DNA of 64,000 nt from the NCBI GenBank assembly GCA_017745595.1, contig WMBV01000027.1:1-64000 (forward strand). Direction: 5' to 3'. Under the pieces are notes generated by a model. That model saw only the letters and a list, made by a program, of their open reading frames with translations. It made no database searches and had not been told where the DNA came from. The position numbers and the translations under genes are program-made. Positions 62,414 to 64,000 of this stretch are shown here, in pieces. Numbering within the stretch: the first letter of the stretch is position 1; every line of letters starts with the position of its first letter. Source of the DNA: Bordetella petrii (GTDB taxonomy: Bacteria; Pseudomonadota; Gammaproteobacteria; Burkholderiales; Burkholderiaceae_B).

Positions 62414-64000
62414 GGTTTTGCTCCTGACGCCGGGGCGCACGTGGCCGCGAGCTCGCGAAAGCCCGGCCCCCGGGGCGCGGCGATCCGGGTCACGTCGTAC
62501 GGCACGACACAGCTTTTCTCCGCCTCGTCGCCCCATTTGACCGACACGCTTCCTTTCTGGGCCGGCAGGCGCACCAGCGCCTGGCCCGCCTGCGCCACGA
62601 AGCCGATGTTGTTGCCTTCAGGGTCCAGAACGGCGGCGCCGAACGGCAAGGCATTTCCCTGGGTATCGGTAAGCGTCATCAACACCGAATACCCACTTTC
62701 CGTGTCGAACTGCACCAGGGCAATGGCGCCGGCGGTGGGCGCCAGGCGCCGGCTGGTCTCTTTGACCTCGACATCGGTGGAAAGCCCCTTGGGGTCGATT
62801 TCAACCGTATTCTCGCGATAGGGGCTCAGGTAAGGAACAATGGCCCGGCCGCGCCGGTCGAGCCGCACGCCGCTGTAATTGGTGACGCGCGCCCCGTGGG
62901 CGTCCTTGGCCTCGATCAGGGCCGCGGTTTCGCCCAGCATCGGGCCCAGCACCACGCCGCCCGAATACGCCACGATGCCGCCTGAAACGCTGGCGCTGTA
63001 TTGCTTGTAGCCGCTGCCGCCCGATGCGCTTGCCCCGATATTGGCGAACGGCGCCGACCACGACCCGGACGCCCCGCCCGTCGTCGAGCGCGGGCCCGGC
63101 CGGCCCTCGACCGTGCTGGCAAAGGCGCTGTAGCCGAACTGATTGTCGCTGCCCGCCACGCCCGAGACCGAGGTCTGCAGGCCCTGCGCATGGCTGTCGC
63201 GGCTGTAGTTGGCGCTGAGGGTGGGCGAACCGAGCTTGGCTCCCAGCGGCACGGACAGCGTCAACATGACCTGGTTGTTCCATTCCCCCGACGTCAGGTT
63301 GCGGGTCCGGCCGGCGCTGATGCCGTAATTCACTTTCTTGAACTGGTTGTTGTACTGGGCCTGGAATTCGGTGTCGGCCCCGCTTTTGTCCCAGTAATCT
63401 TGCCGCGAGGCATTCAGGCTCACCGCGCCCCAGCCGTCGGGCAGTGTCTGGGTCAGGCTCAGCTGAAAACGGTGGCGGCGGTTTTGCAGCGACCGGTAGG
63501 GCCAATCGGGGCTGCTGCCGGAAAGCCCGCGCAGGGCGAATGCATCCGTGGCCTCGTAATAGCCCGAACTGGAATACCGGTAAGCCGCCAGCGCCACGTT
63601 GGTGCCAGTGACCGGCAGAATGTTCGAATAAGCCAACCGCAGGCGGTGGCCATTATGGTTGCCGTCGTCCAGTTCGGTGCGGGCGTAGATCAGGTCCGAC
63701 GAAAACGCGCCCAGCGGCGTATTGAGCCCCACCCCGCCCGCGGCCGCGTTGTAGCCGTCGGCGGCCGTGATCCCCGTATAACCGGTGACCACGTTCGAAA
63801 AACCATGCCGCAGGGTTCCCATGAAAAGCGAGGGCGTATCGTCCACCACGTTATTGCGGAACTGGCCCGCCGTCAGGCTGTAGCGCGTTACGCCGGGGCG
63901 CAGCAATTCCGGCATCGAGGCGAATGCCACGGTAAACGTATGTTCGCTGCCATCGGCCTCGGTAACGGTCACCCGCAAATCGCCGCCAAAGCCGGTGGGA
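62410..64000 (-). CDS. Outer-membrane usher, FimD/PapC family (5' part outside window)
   Basis: Partial: the C-terminal 530 or so residues, with the frame open to the window edge (first readable residues PTGFGGDLRVTVTEADG). It shows the beta-barrel repeats (for example YRYSSSGYYEATDAF) and the C-terminal plug/CTD domains (PFGAAVLDPEGNNIGFVAQAGQALVRLP) ending with CVVPYDV. It exports and assembles the pilus. The upstream major-pilin gene should lie to the right of the window. Confidence 0.92.
   Translation of the reverse strand, partial: PTGFGGDLRVTVTEADGSEHTFTVAFASMPELLRPGVTRYSLTAGQFRNNVVDDTPSLFMGTLRHGFSNVVTGYTGITAADGYNAAAGGVGLNTPLGAFSSDLIYARTELDDGNHNGHRLRLAYSNILPVTGTNVALAAYRYSSSGYYEATDAFALRGLSGSSPDWPYRSLQNRRHRFQLSLTQTLPDGWGAVSLNASRQDYWDKSGADTEFQAQYNNQFKKVNYGISAGRTRNLTSGEWNNQVMLTLSVPLGAKLGSPTLSANYSRDSHAQGLQTSVSGVAGSDNQFGYSAFASTVEGRPGPRSTTGGASGSWSAPFANIGASASGGSGYKQYSASVSGGIVAYSGGVVLGPMLGETAALIEAKDAHGARVTNYSGVRLDRRGRAIVPYLSPYRENTVEIDPKGLSTDVEVKETSRRLAPTAGAIALVQFDTESGYSVLMTLTDTQGNALPFGAAVLDPEGNNIGFVAQAGQALVRLPAQKGSVSVKWGDEAEKSCVVPYDVTRIAAPRGPGFRELAATCAPASGAKP

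Overview
This window comes from a high-GC betaproteobacterium of the Bordetella/Achromobacter type (Alcaligenaceae). The reasons are the strong C/G third-position bias, the intact proS-ybgC-tolQRAB-pal-cpoB block, a Bug-type solute receptor, an orphan TctBA membrane pair, and the gloB/methyltransferase/rnhA plus dnaQ neighbourhood. Almost every gene looks intact. No prophage, insertion sequence or CRISPR array is visible. The window behaves as core chromosome with a few accessory catabolic and surface loci.

Layout. 1-600: promoter and leader of an rRNA operon that runs leftward out of the window. 0.6-9.5 kb: divergent lrp-type regulator and hppD; an ECF sigma/ferritin-like/cytochrome c operon; msrA; a cytochrome c; ilvD; lgt; a SIMPL protein; then a coiled-coil protein, zapA and the 6S RNA gene. 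9.9-16.4 kb: tctB-tctA without a receptor gene, a beta-hydroxyacid dehydrogenase, a LysR regulator and a TctD/TctE-like two-component pair. 16.3-24.2 kb: rppH, proS and the complete Tol-Pal envelope operon. 24.3-36.5 kb: transporters, hydrolases, TerC, a second-type standalone fusA, a universal stress protein, and a MocR regulator divergent from two exporters.

36.5-46.5 kb holds the most distinctive locus. A leftward six-gene operon carries an OGDH-E1-like protein, a Bug receptor, a MmgE/PrpD protein, a CaiB/BaiF CoA-transferase and two acyl-CoA dehydrogenases, with a divergent LysR regulator. It looks like an uncharacterised organic-acid or acyl-CoA catabolic route. 46.5-60.5 kb: tRNA-Val(CAC), dnaQ, an RND efflux pump, rnhA, a methyltransferase, gloB, mltD, fabI, an OsmC protein, a DUF533 protein, nadC and a NadQ-like Nudix regulator. 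nadC has a well-formed promoter overlapped by a perfect palindrome. 60.5-64 kb: chaperone, adhesin-like subunit and partial usher of a chaperone-usher pilus.

Scattered through seven intergenic gaps (11.95, 13.1, 26.7, 51.85, 56.4, 57.8 and 58.9 kb) is a family of about 15 palindromic units of roughly 32 bp. They often sit as inverted pairs and resemble REP/BIME elements. Their stems differ between copies but mostly remain paired. Together with the 36.5-46.5 kb cluster they are the best candidates for something not yet described.
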